In this document: positions 39,191-48,367 of the stretch, in pieces
Layout of the letters: each line of letters starts with the position of its first letter
Position numbering within the stretch: the first letter of the stretch is position 1
Origin: Salipiger sp. IMCC34102
GTDB taxonomy: Bacteria; Pseudomonadota; Alphaproteobacteria; Rhodobacterales; Rhodobacteraceae
DNA: 64,000 bases
Direction of reading: 5' to 3'
Assembly: GCF_004145405.1 (NCBI RefSeq)
Contig: NZ_SELQ01000001.1
Coordinates: 558,001-622,000 of the forward strand
The notes under the pieces: generated by a model
Database searches by the model: none
Seen by the model: only the letters and a program-made list of their open reading frames with translations
Told to the model about the DNA's origin: nothing
Program-made: the position numbers and the translations under genes

Positions 39191-39379
39191 ATGAGTAAAA
39201 CACTTAAGCCAGGTCAGAGGGCTCCCGGTTCCGGTCAAGTAAAGATTGTCGGACCGAGAGGGGGAGATACAGGTCAGGAGCGGACCACGACCAAAGGTAA
39301 TCCACTCCCCCCGACGCCAAAACCAGGCCAACGTTACGTTCCAGTAGATGGAACGAAAAATAAGTCTGGTTTCAAGTAA
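39191..39379 (+). CDS. Small YjzC-like protein
   Basis: A 62-residue basic protein with no hydrophobic segment. The layout K-P-G-Q-R-A-P-x-S-G-Q-V, then V-G-P-R-G-G-D-T-G-Q-E and N-P-L-P-P-T-P-K-P-G-Q-R-Y, resembles small proteins annotated as YjzC-like in bacteria; function is unknown. AAGGA lies 8 nt before the ATG. Base composition is far more AT-rich than the ribosomal genes on both sides. An AT-rich promoter-like ATGACT-N16-TAATTT lies at 39151-39178. Confidence 0.6.
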   Translation: MSKTLKPGQRAPGSGQVKIVGPRGGDTGQERTTTKGNPLPPTPKPGQRYVPVDGTKNKSGFK

Positions 39380-39438
39380 AACATTCAGCTTCGCGCAGGC
39401 GGAGCTGATCCCGTTTTGCGTCTTTTAAGGTTGCTTTG

Positions 39439-40062
39439 ATGGACTTTGCAGTAGCGCAGCTTGCGTTGATATTTCTTCCAGGCCTCATTTGGGGAAGTAT
39501 CGATGCAAAATACGGTTCTGGGGCCAAAGCTACTCAAACTGTAATGCTGATAAGGTCGTTTGCTTTTGGTCTAGCGTCATACTCGGTACTGTTTGTTGTC
39601 TACCTCATGTTGGATATTCCTTTCGGGTATGATGAACTTCCAAGGAATATTGCCGAGCTAGATTTAATACAACTCAGAGATGAAATTGCGTTTTCAATAC
39701 CAGTTGCATTCATTCTATCAATCGTTTGGCTGTGGGTGGTCCGCTTAAGGTGGCTAGCAAGATTCTTGAATTGGTGTGGTGCGAGCAGGCGCTATGGCGA
39801 CGAGGATGTTTGGAGTTTTGCGCTTAATTCTAGCATACGTAGCGTCGAATATCTGCATCTCCGTGATTTACAGGGCGGGTTCGTTTATGCTGGTTGGATC
39901 AACGTATTCTCAGAAACTGAGGAGTATAGAGAGTTGCTACTGCGTGATGCGATTGTGTATGATCTTGAGGGCGAAGAAATTTCGAGAGCGCCATTCTTGT
40001 ATTTATCGAGGCCCAAGCAGGATATTTGGATAGAGTTTCCAATAGAGCCAGAAGGAACATGA
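39439..40062 (+). CDS. DUF6338-like membrane protein
   Basis: A 207-residue protein with three predicted membrane helices (about 5-20, 33-55 and 84-106) followed by a soluble cytosolic-type domain of about 100 residues containing G-G-F-V-Y-A-G-W-I-N-V-F-S, Y-R-E-L-L-L-R-D-A and I-W-I-E-F-P. The ordering helix-pair, helix, then V-Y-A-G-W-I-type domain matches my memory of DUF6338 proteins, which have no known function. The ATG at 39439 is behind AAGG. Codon use is AT-rich (about 43% GC by eye in places), unlike the neighbours, so recent transfer is likely. The next small gene begins 3 bp after its stop. Confidence 0.65.
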   Translation: MDFAVAQLALIFLPGLIWGSIDAKYGSGAKATQTVMLIRSFAFGLASYSVLFVVYLMLDIPFGYDELPRNIAELDLIQLRDEIAFSIPVAFILSIVWLWVVRLRWLARFLNWCGASRRYGDEDVWSFALNSSIRSVEYLHLRDLQGGFVYAGWINVFSETEEYRELLLRDAIVYDLEGEEISRAPFLYLSRPKQDIWIEFPIEPEGT

Positions 40063-40065
40063 GCC

Positions 40066-40209
40066 ATGACTGATCGAGAAGGAAAAGATCCCGGTAGGGA
40101 TCATCGCGGGATCGTAAATGACGGCAGTATGAAAAAGGGCGGGCTAAATACCACGCAGCAGGTCAGTGAGCGACCTCCAGCGCCGACGCCAACCAAGCCT
40201 AAGAAATAG
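40066..40209 (+). CDS. Small 47-residue Lys/Pro-rich peptide
   Basis: Begins 3 bp after the DUF6338-like gene with AAGGA 10 nt before the ATG, so it is very probably translated from the same message. The peptide is hydrophilic: an acidic-basic start (M-T-D-R-E-G-K-D-P-G-R-D-H), a middle K-K-G-G-L-N-T-T-Q-Q and a tail P-P-A-P-T-P-T-K-P-K-K. I do not recognise it. It has no helix, signal or cysteine. The P-T-P-x-K-P tail echoes P-P-T-P-K-P in the small protein at 39191. Confidence 0.5.
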   Translation: MTDREGKDPGRDHRGIVNDGSMKKGGLNTTQQVSERPPAPTPTKPKK

Positions 40210-40237
40210 ATTAAATTGTTGAGTAGCGGCTGACCAC

Positions 40238-40266
40238 TTGCCACCCGCCCCCAACCCCCCTATACG
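40238..40266 (+). promoter_or_regulatory. Promoter restarting the S10 cluster at rplB
   Basis: TTGCCA (40238-40243), 17-bp spacer of mostly C, TATACG (40261-40266). The transcript would start near 40273, and a GC hairpin at 40282-40303 (GCCCCGGGA/TTCCGGGGT) follows. Confidence 0.68.
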
Positions 40267-40389
40267 CCCAACACTCACCGCGCCCCGGGATTCGTTCCGG
40301 GGTGCTGTGCTTTGAAAACCGGGCACCTTCGGGGGCCTTCACATCAGGGGCCGCATGCCGGCTCCGCCAAGCAAACGGAAGAAGCTAAC

Positions 40390-41232
40390 ATGGCACTCAA
40401 GTCGTACAAGCCGACGACGCCGGGCCAGCGTGGGCTGGTGCTGATCGACCGTTCGGAGCTTTGGAAAGGACGTCCCGTCAAGTCCCTCACCCAGGGTCTG
40501 ACGAAATCGGGCGGCCGGAACAACACCGGACGGATCACCTCTCGCCGCATCGGCGGGGGCGCGAAGCGGCTCTATCGTATCGTCGATTTCAAGCGCAACA
40601 AGCTGGACATGTCCGCTGTCGTCGCCCGGATCGAATACGACCCCAACCGGACCGCCTTCATCGCCCTGATCCAGTACGAGGACGGCACCCAGACCTACAT
40701 CCTGGCCCCCCAGCGCGTGAGCGTCGGCGACAAGGTGATCGCCTCCGCGCGCGCCGACATCAAGCCGGGCAACGCGATGCCCTTCAGCGGCATGCCGATC
40801 GGCACGATCGTCCACAACATCGAGCTCAAGCCCGGCAAGGGCGGCCAGATCGCACGCGCCGCGGGCACCTACGCCCAGTTCGTCGGTCGCGACGGCGGCT
40901 ACGCCCAGATCCGCCTGAGCTCCGGCGAGCTGCGCCTGGTGCGTCAGGAATGCATGGCCACCATCGGTGCCGTGTCGAACCCCGACAACTCCAACCAGAA
41001 CTTCGGCAAGGCCGGCCGCACGCGTCACCAGGGCAAGCGCCCGAGCGTCCGCGGCGTCGCCATGAACCCGATCGACCACCCGCACGGCGGTGGTGAAGGC
41101 CGGACTTCCGGTGGTCGTCACCCCGTCACGCCCTGGGGCAAACCCACCAAGGGCGCCAAGACGCGCAACCGCAAGAAGGCTTCGAGCAACTTGATCATCC
41201 GCACGCGTCACCAAAAGAAGAAAGGCCGCTAA
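40390..41232 (+). CDS. rplB: 50S ribosomal protein L2
   Basis: A 280-residue protein needed for subunit joining and peptidyl transfer. The core motifs R-N-N-x-G-R-I-T-x-R-R-x-G-G-G and the C-terminal V-R-G-V-A-M-N-P[11 protein letters not shown], including the functionally important histidine, are present. First gene after the insert; rpsS follows after 1 bp. Confidence 0.98.
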   Translation: MALKSYKPTTPGQRGLVLIDRSELWKGRPVKSLTQGLTKSGGRNNTGRITSRRIGGGAKRLYRIVDFKRNKLDMSAVVARIEYDPNRTAFIALIQYEDGTQTYILAPQRVSVGDKVIASARADIKPGNAMPFSGMPIGTIVHNIELKPGKGGQIARAAGTYAQFVGRDGGYAQIRLSSGELRLVRQECMATIGAVSNPDNSNQNFGKAGRTRHQGKRPSVRGVAMNPIDHPHGGGEGRTSGGRHPVTPWGKPTKGAKTRNRKKASSNLIIRTRHQKKKGR

Positions 41233-41233
41233 T

Positions 41234-41512
41234 ATGGCTCGTTCCGTCTGGAAAGGCCCCTTCGTCGACGCTTACGTGCTGAAGAAAGCCGAAGCGGCGC
41301 GCGACAGCGGCCGCAACGAGGTGATCAAGATCTGGTCGCGTCGTTCCACCATCCTGCCTCAGTTCGTTGGCCTGACCTTCGGGGTCTACAACGGCAAGAA
41401 GCACATTCCCGTCAACGTCAGCGAAGACATGATCGGTCAGAAGTTCGGTGAATACTCCCCGACCCGGACCTACTACGGTCACGCCGCCGACAAAAAAGCG
41501 AAGCGGAAGTAA
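41234..41512 (+). CDS. rpsS: 30S ribosomal protein S19
   Basis: A 92-residue 30S-head protein that pairs with S13. Motifs [22 protein letters not shown] and [11 protein letters not shown] are intact. Tightly packed between rplB and rplV (3-bp gap). Confidence 0.97.
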   Translation: MARSVWKGPFVDAYVLKKAEAARDSGRNEVIKIWSRRSTILPQFVGLTFGVYNGKKHIPVNVSEDMIGQKFGEYSPTRTYYGHAADKKAKRK

Positions 41513-41515
41513 GCC

Positions 41516-41896
41516 ATGAGCAAGGACAACAATCCCCGCCGCGTGGCCGACAACGAAGCCCGCGCCAAGCTGCGCATGCTGCGCACCAGCCCGCAGAAGC
41601 TGAACCTGGTGGCGCAACTGATCCGCGGCAAGAAGGTGGACAAGGCCCTCACGGACCTGACCTTCTCGAAGAAGCGGATCGCCGGCGACGTGAAGAAGTG
41701 CCTTCAGTCGGCCATCGCCAACGCCGAGAACAACCACGGTCTGGACGTCGACGAACTGGTCGTCGCCGAGGCCTACGTGGGCAAGAACCTTCTGATGAAG
41801 CGCGGACGCCCCCGGGCGCGCGGCCGCTTCGGCAAGATCGTGAAGCCGTTTTCGGAAATCACCATCCTGGTGCGTCAGAACGAGGAGCAAGCGTAA
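41516..41896 (+). CDS. rplV: 50S ribosomal protein L22
   Basis: A 126-residue exit-tunnel protein. The [17 protein letters not shown] start of the globular domain and the hairpin loop [10 protein letters not shown] are present. Stop and rpsC start share one base (TAATG). Confidence 0.97.
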   Translation: MSKDNNPRRVADNEARAKLRMLRTSPQKLNLVAQLIRGKKVDKALTDLTFSKKRIAGDVKKCLQSAIANAENNHGLDVDELVVAEAYVGKNLLMKRGRPRARGRFGKIVKPFSEITILVRQNEEQA

Positions 41897-42612
41897 TGGG
41901 TAACAAAGTCAATCCCGTCGGCATGCGTCTTCAGGTGAACCGCACCTGGGACAGCCGTTGGTTTGCGAACACCAAGGACTACGGGGACCTTCTGCTGGAA
42001 GACCTCGCGATCAAGGCGTTCATCCGCAAGGAATGCAAGCAGGCCGGCATCAGCCGCGTGATCATCGAGCGTCCGCACCGCAAGTGCCGCGTCACGATCC
42101 ACGCCGCCCGTCCGGGCGTCATCATCGGCAAGAAGGGCGCGGACATCGAGACGCTGCGCGCCAAGCTGTCGAAGCTGACCAAGTCGGAACTGCACCTCAA
42201 CATCGTCGAGGTCCGCAAGCCCGAACTGGACGCAGCCCTGGTGGCCGAGAACATCGGTCAGCAGCTCGAGCGTCGTGTCTCGTTCCGTCGCGCCATGAAG
42301 CGCGCGGTGCAGAACTCGATGCGCATGGGCGCCCTGGGCATCCGCGTGAACCTCGCCGGCCGTCTTGGCGGCGCCGAGATCGCACGGACCGAGTGGTACC
42401 GCGAAGGCCGCGTGCCTCTGCACACCCTGCGGGCCGACATCGACTACGCGCTTTACGAAGCCATGACCCCCTATGGCATCATCGGGATCAAGGTCTGGAT
42501 CTTCAAAGGCGAGATCATGGAACACGATCCGCAGGCGCGCGATCGCAAACACGCCGAGCTTCAGGAAGGCGCGATCCCGCGCGGTCCTGGTGGCCCGCGT
42601 CGCGACCGGTAA
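41896..42612 (+). CDS. rpsC: 30S ribosomal protein S3
   Basis: A 238-residue protein of the mRNA entry site with helicase activity. It has [11 protein letters not shown], the KH-domain G-x-x-G loop in [11 protein letters not shown], and the C-terminal [17 protein letters not shown] domain. Coupled to rplV. Confidence 0.98.
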   Translation: MGNKVNPVGMRLQVNRTWDSRWFANTKDYGDLLLEDLAIKAFIRKECKQAGISRVIIERPHRKCRVTIHAARPGVIIGKKGADIETLRAKLSKLTKSELHLNIVEVRKPELDAALVAENIGQQLERRVSFRRAMKRAVQNSMRMGALGIRVNLAGRLGGAEIARTEWYREGRVPLHTLRADIDYALYEAMTPYGIIGIKVWIFKGEIMEHDPQARDRKHAELQEGAIPRGPGGPRRDR

Positions 42613-42624
42613 GGAGTAGAGCAC

Positions 42625-43038
42625 ATGCTGCAACCGAAACGCACCAAATTCCGCAAGATGCACAAGGGCCGCATCAAGGGCGAAGCGAAGGGCGGGTTCG
42701 ACCTGAACTTCGGCACCTTCGGCCTGAAGGCCCTCGAGCCCGAGCGGATCACCGCACGCCAGATCGAAGCCGCCCGCCGGGCCATGACGCGTCACATGAA
42801 GCGTCAGGGTCGCGTCTGGATCCGGATCTTCCCCGATCTGCCCGTCACCTCCAAGCCGGTCGAAGTCCGGATGGGTAAAGGCAAGGGCTCGGTCGATTTC
42901 TGGGCCGCCAAGGTCAAGCCCGGCCGCGTGATGTTCGAGATCGACGGCGTCGGCGAGGACGTGGCCCGCGAGGCTCTGCGTCTGGCCGCGATGAAGCTGC
43001 CGATCAAGACCCGCACCGTGATGCGCGAAGACTGGTAA
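42625..43038 (+). CDS. rplP: 50S ribosomal protein L16
   Basis: A 137-residue protein at the A-site of the large subunit. It has [12 protein letters not shown]-x-W-I-R-I-F-P-D, and R-M-G-K-G-K-G-S-V with the arginine that can be hydroxylated in some bacteria. A terminator follows, so the normal rplP-rpmC coupling is broken. Confidence 0.97.
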   Translation: MLQPKRTKFRKMHKGRIKGEAKGGFDLNFGTFGLKALEPERITARQIEAARRAMTRHMKRQGRVWIRIFPDLPVTSKPVEVRMGKGKGSVDFWAAKVKPGRVMFEIDGVGEDVAREALRLAAMKLPIKTRTVMREDW

Positions 43039-43062
43039 GCCCGGATCTCGCGTTAAGACTTG

Positions 43063-43094
43063 AAAGGCCCTCGCCCCGCGGCGGGGGCCTTTTG
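43063..43094 (+). terminator. Intrinsic terminator after rplP
   Basis: AAGGCCC and GGGCCTT, extended inward by four further pairs with one wobble, form an 11-bp stem followed by TTTT. Confidence 0.85.
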
Positions 43095-43286
43095 CGTGGG
43101 ATTGCCAGGTGGCAATCGACCGGAAAGTCGTGAGGCGCTCCGCGCTTGCGCGATCTCAATTGCCCCTTAAGGCCACCGCCCGCGGCGTTTACCCTTGCCG
43201 CGCAAGGCGGGGCTTCGGCGTATTTTTCACGACACCTCCCCGGTCACCGCTGGCGCAGGCGGGCGTGTCGGGGATAGGAAGGACCC

Positions 43287-43907
43287 ATGAGCAACATCAG
43301 ATCCCTCTTCGTCACCCGCCTCTACCAGGCGCCGCTTTCGGCCAAGGGCAAACCCGTCGATCCCGACGAGCTTGCGGCCACCTGTCTTTCCATCGCCGAG
43401 GACGACGAGGCGGGGCAGGACTGGTGCGAGCAGAACGATTTCCCCGGCTACACCTCCTATGCCTCGCTCACGGATCTCGCCTGGCGGATGCCGATCTTCA
43501 AGACGGTGAAGAAGGCGCTCGACAAGCACGTGAAAGCCTTCGCCGAGGATCTGGCCTTCGACCTGGACGGCAAGAAGCTGAAGTTGGAAGACCTCTGGAT
43601 CAACATCCTGCCCGAAGGCGGCATCCACACGGCGCATATCCATCCGCACTCGGTGATCTCGGGGACGACCTATGTCGCGATGCCGGAGGGCACCTCTGCC
43701 ATCAAGTTCGAGGACCCGCGCCTGCCGATGATGATGGCCGCCCCCGGACGCCGCAAGGACGCGGCCGAGATGCTGCAGCAGTTCACCTATGTCGCGCCGG
43801 TCGTGGGCGACGTGCTGCTGTGGGAGAGCTGGCTGCGGCACGAGGTGCCGATGAACATGGCCGAGGAAGACCGGATCAGCGTCAGCTTCAACTACAGCTG
43901 GGGCTGA
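43287..43907 (+). CDS. TIGR02466-like putative 2-oxoglutarate/Fe(II) oxygenase
   Basis: A 206-residue protein with the double-stranded beta-helix pattern of TIGR02466: L-E-D-L-W-I-N-I-L-P-E-G-G-I-H-T-A-H-I-H-P-H-S (His114, 117, 119 and 121), then G-D-V-L-L-W-E-S-W-L-R-H-E-V-P (His185) and E-D-R-I-S-V-S-F-N (Arg196). These give the His ligands and the Arg for a 2-oxoglutarate-type oxygenase, but the acidic second ligand is not clear. Substrate unknown. It begins S-N-I-R-S-L-F-V-T-R-L-Y, as in other family members. Lies in the rplP-rpmC insert. Confidence 0.78.
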   Translation: MSNIRSLFVTRLYQAPLSAKGKPVDPDELAATCLSIAEDDEAGQDWCEQNDFPGYTSYASLTDLAWRMPIFKTVKKALDKHVKAFAEDLAFDLDGKKLKLEDLWINILPEGGIHTAHIHPHSVISGTTYVAMPEGTSAIKFEDPRLPMMMAAPGRRKDAAEMLQQFTYVAPVVGDVLLWESWLRHEVPMNMAEEDRISVSFNYSWG

Positions 43908-43910
43908 CGC

Positions 43911-44555
43911 TCACTCCTCGATCGGGACGACATCCAGCCGCACGGTGCCGATGGTCGTGTCGCGCAGGCGCTCACGGTGCTTGAGATCGCCGTTCACGAT
44001 GTAAAGGTCCTCCACCCGGTAGGAGGTGAAGGCGTTGGAGCCGTCGCCTACCTGGATGATCGCCTGACGTTCCAGCGGGGTCGCGGGATCGACGAGCTGG
44101 AAGTAGGCGGGGTCGGCATTGGCCGCGAGACCTTCGAGGATCGTCATGATCTCGTCGTAATCGGTGATCCGCTCGTCCTGGAAGTAGCAGTAGCCCTCGC
44201 TGCCCGCGACGCCCGCGGCGACCACCACGCCGATGGCGATCCCCAGCGGCGTCATCAGGGCGGCCCCGGCGGCGCCGATCCCGGTGCCGGCGCCTGCGAT
44301 GACCTCGGCCGAGGTGGCGGCGGCCCCGCCGGCCCCCAGCAGGTTCGCCCCGGTCACCGCGTTGGTGAGCGTGTAATAGCCCAGGGCCTTGCCCGAGATC
44401 CCCGTCGCGTCGAGTGCTGCCCCGCCCACGTTGGCCACGGCGCGTCCGCCCGAGCCCACGAGCGCGCTCAGGCGGTAGTCGCACATCCCGGCATGGGCGC
44501 CGGTGGCGGCGATCGACAGAAGGCCTGCGGCGAGGCAGGAAGCGCGGAGAATCAT
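43911..44555 (-). CDS. Secreted Gly/Ala-rich protein of unknown function
   Basis: A 214-residue protein I do not recognise. A signal peptide (I-L-R-A-S-C-L-A-A-G-L-L-S-I-A-A, cleavage near A-H-A-G) is followed by a Gly/Ala-rich stretch of about 100 residues with two hydrophobic runs that could insert in a membrane, and a C-terminal 80-residue soluble part. Cysteines at C-D-Y-R and Y-C-Y could pair outside the cell. The ATG at 44555 is chosen because the signal peptide begins there. Convergent with the oxygenase gene; stops are 3 bp apart. Confidence 0.7.
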   Translation of the reverse strand: MILRASCLAAGLLSIAATGAHAGMCDYRLSALVGSGGRAVANVGGAALDATGISGKALGYYTLTNAVTGANLLGAGGAAATSAEVIAGAGTGIGAAGAALMTPLGIAIGVVVAAGVAGSEGYCYFQDERITDYDEIMTILEGLAANADPAYFQLVDPATPLERQAIIQVGDGSNAFTSYRVEDLYIVNGDLKHRERLRDTTIGTVRLDVVPIEE

Positions 44556-44689
44556 CGGGGTGGTCCTGTAAGGCGTTTTACCCGAGTGTGACGCGGGCGG
44601 GGCCGGTGTAAAGCGGCGGACAGGCGCGCCCGGCAGCGCCTTGCCGATACGGGAAGGGTCCCGGGCGCGAGGTGCCAGTGAATATTGGG

Positions 44690-44718
44690 TTGCCAACTGC
44701 GGACAAGCCTCCTATAGG
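44690..44718 (+). promoter_or_regulatory. Promoter of rpmC and the following spc-type genes
   Basis: TTGCCA (44690-44695), 17-bp spacer, TATAGG (44713-44718), 78 nt before rpmC and just after the insert. Confidence 0.65.
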
Positions 44719-44796
44719 GCCCTCTCTACCCCACTCCACCGGATTCTGGGTCACCCCTCGCGGGCCCACCGGTGATGTTGAAAAAGGAGCCGTCCC

Positions 44797-45006
44797 ATGG
44801 ACGCCAAAGAACTGCGTGACAAGACGCCCGACCAGCTTCGGGAAGAGCTTGTGAACCTCAAGAAGCAATCGTTCAACCTGCGCTTCCAGCAGGCCACCGG
44901 CCAGCTTGAGAACACTGCGGCGATTCGCAACGCCCGCCGTGGCGCTGCCCGCGTGAAGACGATTCTCAACCAAAAAGCGGCTGACGCCGCCAAGTCGGAG
45001 GCCTGA
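44797..45006 (+). CDS. rpmC: 50S ribosomal protein L29
   Basis: A 69-residue two-helix protein at the tunnel exit, next to L23. It contains [14 protein letters not shown] and the [12 protein letters not shown] signature. AAGGAG precedes the ATG. rpsQ follows after 4 bp. Confidence 0.95.
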   Translation: MDAKELRDKTPDQLREELVNLKKQSFNLRFQQATGQLENTAAIRNARRGAARVKTILNQKAADAAKSEA

Positions 45007-45010
45007 GCCC

Positions 45011-45241
45011 ATGCCGAAGCGCATTTTGCAGGGGGTCGTGACCTCCAACCAGAACGAACAGACCGTCACCGTGTCGGTCGAGCGTCGCTTCAAGCACCCG
45101 CTGCTGCACAAGACCGTGCGGAAGTCGAAGAAGTACCGCGCCCACGACGAGAACAACGCGTTCAACGTGGGCGACATGGTGCGCATCCAGGAATGCGCGC
45201 CGAAGTCGAAGACCAAACGCTGGGAGGTGATCGCCAGCTAA
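45011..45241 (+). CDS. rpsQ: 30S ribosomal protein S17
   Basis: A 76-residue OB-fold protein that binds early to 16S rRNA. It has [25 protein letters not shown] and [10 protein letters not shown]. An 81-bp gap without clear promoter follows. Confidence 0.95.
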   Translation: MPKRILQGVVTSNQNEQTVTVSVERRFKHPLLHKTVRKSKKYRAHDENNAFNVGDMVRIQECAPKSKTKRWEVIAS

Positions 45242-45322
45242 GGCGGTCGCACCCCGATCAACGAAACCCTGGGGCCCCGGTCGGAAATCGGGACTTCCCC
45301 ATAGGTCGAAAAAGGACATCAC

Positions 45323-45691
45323 ATGATCCAGATGCAGACCAACCTGGATGTTGCTGACAACAGCGGCGCACGCCGTGTTCAGTGCATCAAGGTGCTCGGC
45401 GGTTCGCACCGTCGTTACGCATCGGTCGGCGATATCATCGTCGTCTCGGTGAAAGAGGCCATTCCGCGCGGCCGCGTGAAGAAGGGCGACGTGCGCAAGG
45501 CCGTCGTCGTGCGCACCGCCAAGGAAGTCTTCCGCGAGGACGGCACCGCGATCCGCTTCGATCGCAACGCCGCCGTCATCCTCAACAACAACAACGAGCC
45601 CGTCGGCACCCGTATCTTCGGGCCGGTGGTGCGCGAGTTGCGCGGCAAGAACTTCATGAAGATCATCTCGCTCGCTCCGGAGGTGCTGTAA
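45323..45691 (+). CDS. rplN: 50S ribosomal protein L14
   Basis: A 122-residue protein of the intersubunit face, starting [17 protein letters not shown] and ending [18 protein letters not shown] precedes the ATG. rplX starts 2 bp later. Confidence 0.97.
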   Translation: MIQMQTNLDVADNSGARRVQCIKVLGGSHRRYASVGDIIVVSVKEAIPRGRVKKGDVRKAVVVRTAKEVFREDGTAIRFDRNAAVILNNNNEPVGTRIFGPVVRELRGKNFMKIISLAPEVL

Positions 45692-45693
45692 CC

Positions 45694-45999
45694 ATGGCTG
45701 CGAAACTGCGCAAAGGCGACAAGGTCGTCGTGCTCGCCGGCAAGGACAAGGGCCTGACCGGTGAGATCAAGAGCGTCGATCCCAAGGCCGGCAAGGCCGT
45801 GGTCGACGGCGTGAACATGGCCGTGCGCCACCAGAAGCAATCCCAGACGTCCGAAGGCGGTCGCACGCCCAAGGCGATGCCGATCCAGCTGAGCAACCTC
45901 GCGCTGGTCGACGCCAACGGCAAGGCCACCCGCGTGGGCTTCCGCATGGATGGGGACAACAAGGTGCGGTACGCCAAGACCACAGGGGATGCGATCTGA
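45694..45999 (+). CDS. rplX: 50S ribosomal protein L24
   Basis: A 101-residue KOW-domain assembly initiator protein. It has [17 protein letters not shown] and the V-N-M-A-V-R-H-Q-K loop. GGAGG precedes the ATG. Stop and rplE start share a base (TGATG). Confidence 0.97.
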   Translation: MAAKLRKGDKVVVLAGKDKGLTGEIKSVDPKAGKAVVDGVNMAVRHQKQSQTSEGGRTPKAMPIQLSNLALVDANGKATRVGFRMDGDNKVRYAKTTGDAI

Positions 46000-46562
46000 T
46001 GCTTGACAACGCGACATACACCCCGCGCCTCGAGAAGCAGTACCGGGACACGATCCGGGCGGCTCTCAAGGAAGAGTTCGGCTACAAGAACGACATGCAG
46101 ATCCCGCGTCTGGACAAGATCGTCCTGAACATCGGCTGCGGTGCCGAAGCCGTCCGTGACAGCAAGAAGGCGAAGACGGCTCAGGAAGACCTGACCACCA
46201 TCGCCGGCCAGAAGGCCATGACCACCCGCGCCAAGAAGTCGATCGCCGGCTTCCGCGTCCGCGAGGACATGCCCCTGGGTGCCAAGGTCACGCTGCGTGC
46301 CGACCGGATGTACGAATTCCTCGACCGCCTGATCAACGTGGCGATGCCGCGGATCCGCGACTTCCGCGGCGTGTCCGGCAAGAGCTTCGACGGCCGTGGC
46401 AACTACGCCACCGGCATCAAGGAGCACCTGGTTTTCCCCGAGATCAACTTCGACAAGATCGACGAGAACTGGGGCATGGACATCGTGATCTGCACCACCG
46501 CTGCAACCGACGCCGAAGCCAAGAGCCTGTTGAAGCACTTCAACATGCCGTTCAACAGCTGA
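45999..46562 (+). CDS. rplE: 50S ribosomal protein L5
   Basis: A 187-residue protein of the central protuberance that binds 5S rRNA. Blocks [16 protein letters not shown]-x-M-P-L-G-x-K-V-T-L-R and P-R-I-R-D-F-R-G-V are complete. Coupled to rplX. Confidence 0.97.
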   Translation: MLDNATYTPRLEKQYRDTIRAALKEEFGYKNDMQIPRLDKIVLNIGCGAEAVRDSKKAKTAQEDLTTIAGQKAMTTRAKKSIAGFRVREDMPLGAKVTLRADRMYEFLDRLINVAMPRIRDFRGVSGKSFDGRGNYATGIKEHLVFPEINFDKIDENWGMDIVICTTAATDAEAKSLLKHFNMPFNS

Positions 46563-46584
46563 TCGCGTCAGGGAGAATAGAGAT

Positions 46585-46890
46585 ATGGCCAAGAAATCCA
46601 TGATCGAGCGCGAGAAGAAGCGCGAACGCCTGGTGGCGCAGTACGCTGAGAAGCGCGCGGCCCTCAAGGATATCATCAACGACCGTGAAAAGCCCGTGGA
46701 GGAGCGCTTCAAGGCGTCCCTGAAGCTGGCCGAACTGCCCCGCAACTCCAGCAAGGTGCGCCTGCACAACCGCTGCCAGCTGACGGGCCGTCCGCACGCC
46801 TACTACCGCAAACTGAAGATCAGCCGGATCGCGCTGCGGGACCTCGGGTCCAACGGCGAGATCCCCGGCATGGTCAAGTCGAGCTGGTAA
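46585..46890 (+). CDS. rpsN: 30S ribosomal protein S14 (zinc-free type)
   Basis: A 101-residue long-form S14 ([13 protein letters not shown]) without the C-x-x-C zinc motifs of the short form; C-terminal K-I-S-R-I-A-L-R-D. rpsH follows after 12 bp. Confidence 0.97.
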   Translation: MAKKSMIEREKKRERLVAQYAEKRAALKDIINDREKPVEERFKASLKLAELPRNSSKVRLHNRCQLTGRPHAYYRKLKISRIALRDLGSNGEIPGMVKSSW

Positions 46891-46902
46891 GGGAGAGACA
46901 TC

Positions 46903-47301
46903 ATGCCAATGAACGACCCTATCGGCGACATGCTGACCCGGATCCGCAACGGCCAGATGCGCGGCAAGTCGGCGGTGGAAACCCCCGCCTCCAAGCTGCG
47001 CGGCTGGGTGCTGGATGTGATGGCCGATGAAGGCTACATCCGCGGCTACAACAAGAAGGACGGCAAGGACGGTCACCCGGCCTTCTCGATCGAGCTGAAG
47101 TACTACGAAGGCGCTCCTGTCATCCAGGAGGTCAAGCGCGTGTCCAAGCCCGGTCGCCGTGTCTACATGGCCGCCACCGACCTGCCCTCGGTCCGCCAGG
47201 GCCTGGGCGTGTCCATCGTTTCCACCCCGCAGGGCGTCATGTCCGACGCCAAGGCACGGGCCGCCAACGTCGGCGGCGAAGTGCTCTGCACCGTATTCTA
47301 A
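46903..47301 (+). CDS. rpsH: 30S ribosomal protein S8
   Basis: A 132-residue 16S-binding protein, and in E. coli the repressor of the spc operon. It has [13 protein letters not shown] and the C-terminal S-T-x-x-G-V-M-S-D. The first ATG at 46903 is behind GGGAGAG; a second one two codons later is possible. Confidence 0.97.
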   Translation: MPMNDPIGDMLTRIRNGQMRGKSAVETPASKLRGWVLDVMADEGYIRGYNKKDGKDGHPAFSIELKYYEGAPVIQEVKRVSKPGRRVYMAATDLPSVRQGLGVSIVSTPQGVMSDAKARAANVGGEVLCTVF

Positions 47302-47311
47302 GGAGGGACCC

Positions 47312-47845
47312 ATGTCTCGTATTGGTAAAAGACCGGTCGAGCTGCCCTCCGGGGTAGAGGCCAAGGTGTCGGGCCAGACCATCGAAGTGAAGGGCCCCAA
47401 GGGCACCCGCAGCTTCCATGCGACCGACGACGTCACGCTGACCGTCGAGGACGGCGCCGTCACGGTGACCCCGCGCGGCAAGTCCAAGCGGGCCCGCCAG
47501 CAGTGGGGCATGAGCCGCTCGCAGGTGGAGAACCTGGTGACCGGCGTGACCACGGGGTTCCGCAAGGAACTCGAGATCAATGGCGTGGGCTACCGGGCGC
47601 AGATGCAGGGCAACACCCTGAAGCTGAGCCTGGGATACAGCCACGACGTGAACTTCGAAGTGCCCGAGGGTGTGACCGTCACGGCGCCGAAGCAGACCGA
47701 GGTCGTCGTCGAGGGCATCGACCAGCAGGTCGTTGGTCAGGTTGCCGCAAACATCCGTGCCTGGCGTGCGCCCGAGCCCTACAAGGGCAAGGGCATCAAG
47801 TACAAGGACGAGTACATCTTCCGCAAGGAAGGGAAGAAGAAGTAA
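47312..47845 (+). CDS. rplF: 50S ribosomal protein L6
   Basis: A 177-residue two-domain protein near the factor-binding site. It starts [11 protein letters not shown] and has N-G-V-G-Y-R-A, and the C-terminal [12 protein letters not shown] strong AAGGAGGG lies before the ATG. rplR begins 1 bp after its stop. Confidence 0.98.
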   Translation: MSRIGKRPVELPSGVEAKVSGQTIEVKGPKGTRSFHATDDVTLTVEDGAVTVTPRGKSKRARQQWGMSRSQVENLVTGVTTGFRKELEINGVGYRAQMQGNTLKLSLGYSHDVNFEVPEGVTVTAPKQTEVVVEGIDQQVVGQVAANIRAWRAPEPYKGKGIKYKDEYIFRKEGKKK

Positions 47846-47846
47846 C

Positions 47847-48206
47847 ATGGCAAACTCCAAGAGATCCCTGTTCATCAAGCGCCGCCTGCGCGTCCGCAAC
47901 AAGTTGCGCGCCGTCAACGCGGGCCGCATGCGCCTGAGCGTGCACCGCAGCAACAAGAACATCAGCGCCCAGCTGATCGACGACGTGAACGGCGTGACCG
48001 TGGCCTCCGCCTCCAGCCTCGAGAAGGATCTGGGGCTGGTCGGCAAGAACAACGTCGAGGCGGCCAAGAAGATCGGCGAGACGATCGCCGAGCGCGCCAA
48101 GAAGGCCGGTGTGGAAGAAGCCTACTTCGACCGCGGTGGCTTCCTGTTCCACGGCAAGATCAAGGCCGTCGCCGACGGCGCGCGCGAGGGTGGCCTGAAA
48201 ATTTAA
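47847..48206 (+). CDS. rplR: 50S ribosomal protein L18
   Basis: A 119-residue 5S rRNA-binding protein: a basic N-terminus ([10 protein letters not shown]), [14 protein letters not shown] and [11 protein letters not shown]. Starts 1 bp after rplF. A 161-bp gap with a hairpin follows before rpsE. Confidence 0.97.
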   Translation: MANSKRSLFIKRRLRVRNKLRAVNAGRMRLSVHRSNKNISAQLIDDVNGVTVASASSLEKDLGLVGKNNVEAAKKIGETIAERAKKAGVEEAYFDRGGFLFHGKIKAVADGAREGGLKI

Positions 48207-48211
48207 GCGAT

Positions 48212-48233
48212 CGGGGCGGGAGCGATCCCGCCC
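48212..48233 (+). other. Hairpin after rplR, weak terminator or RNA processing site
   Basis: GGGCGGGA and TCCCGCCC form an 8-bp stem with a GCGA tetraloop but only TT follows. I see no promoter between it and rpsE, so read-through must occur. Confidence 0.4.
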
Positions 48234-48367
48234 TTCGACATGCGGGGGATGCGATCTTTCGCCTCTCCCGACTGCAGGGCGGATGGATCCGTCCTCGATG
48301 ACCGGGGCCGATGGGCACTGCGGTCGACGCAACAAGGCGAAAGCCGGATTTGAAAGGACAGCCAGAC

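Noticed and set aside
39065-39331. Minus-strand 88-codon frame inside the AT-rich cassette
   Set aside because: It overlaps the better supported plus-strand gene at 39191, lacks a ribosome-binding site and crosses a terminator hairpin.
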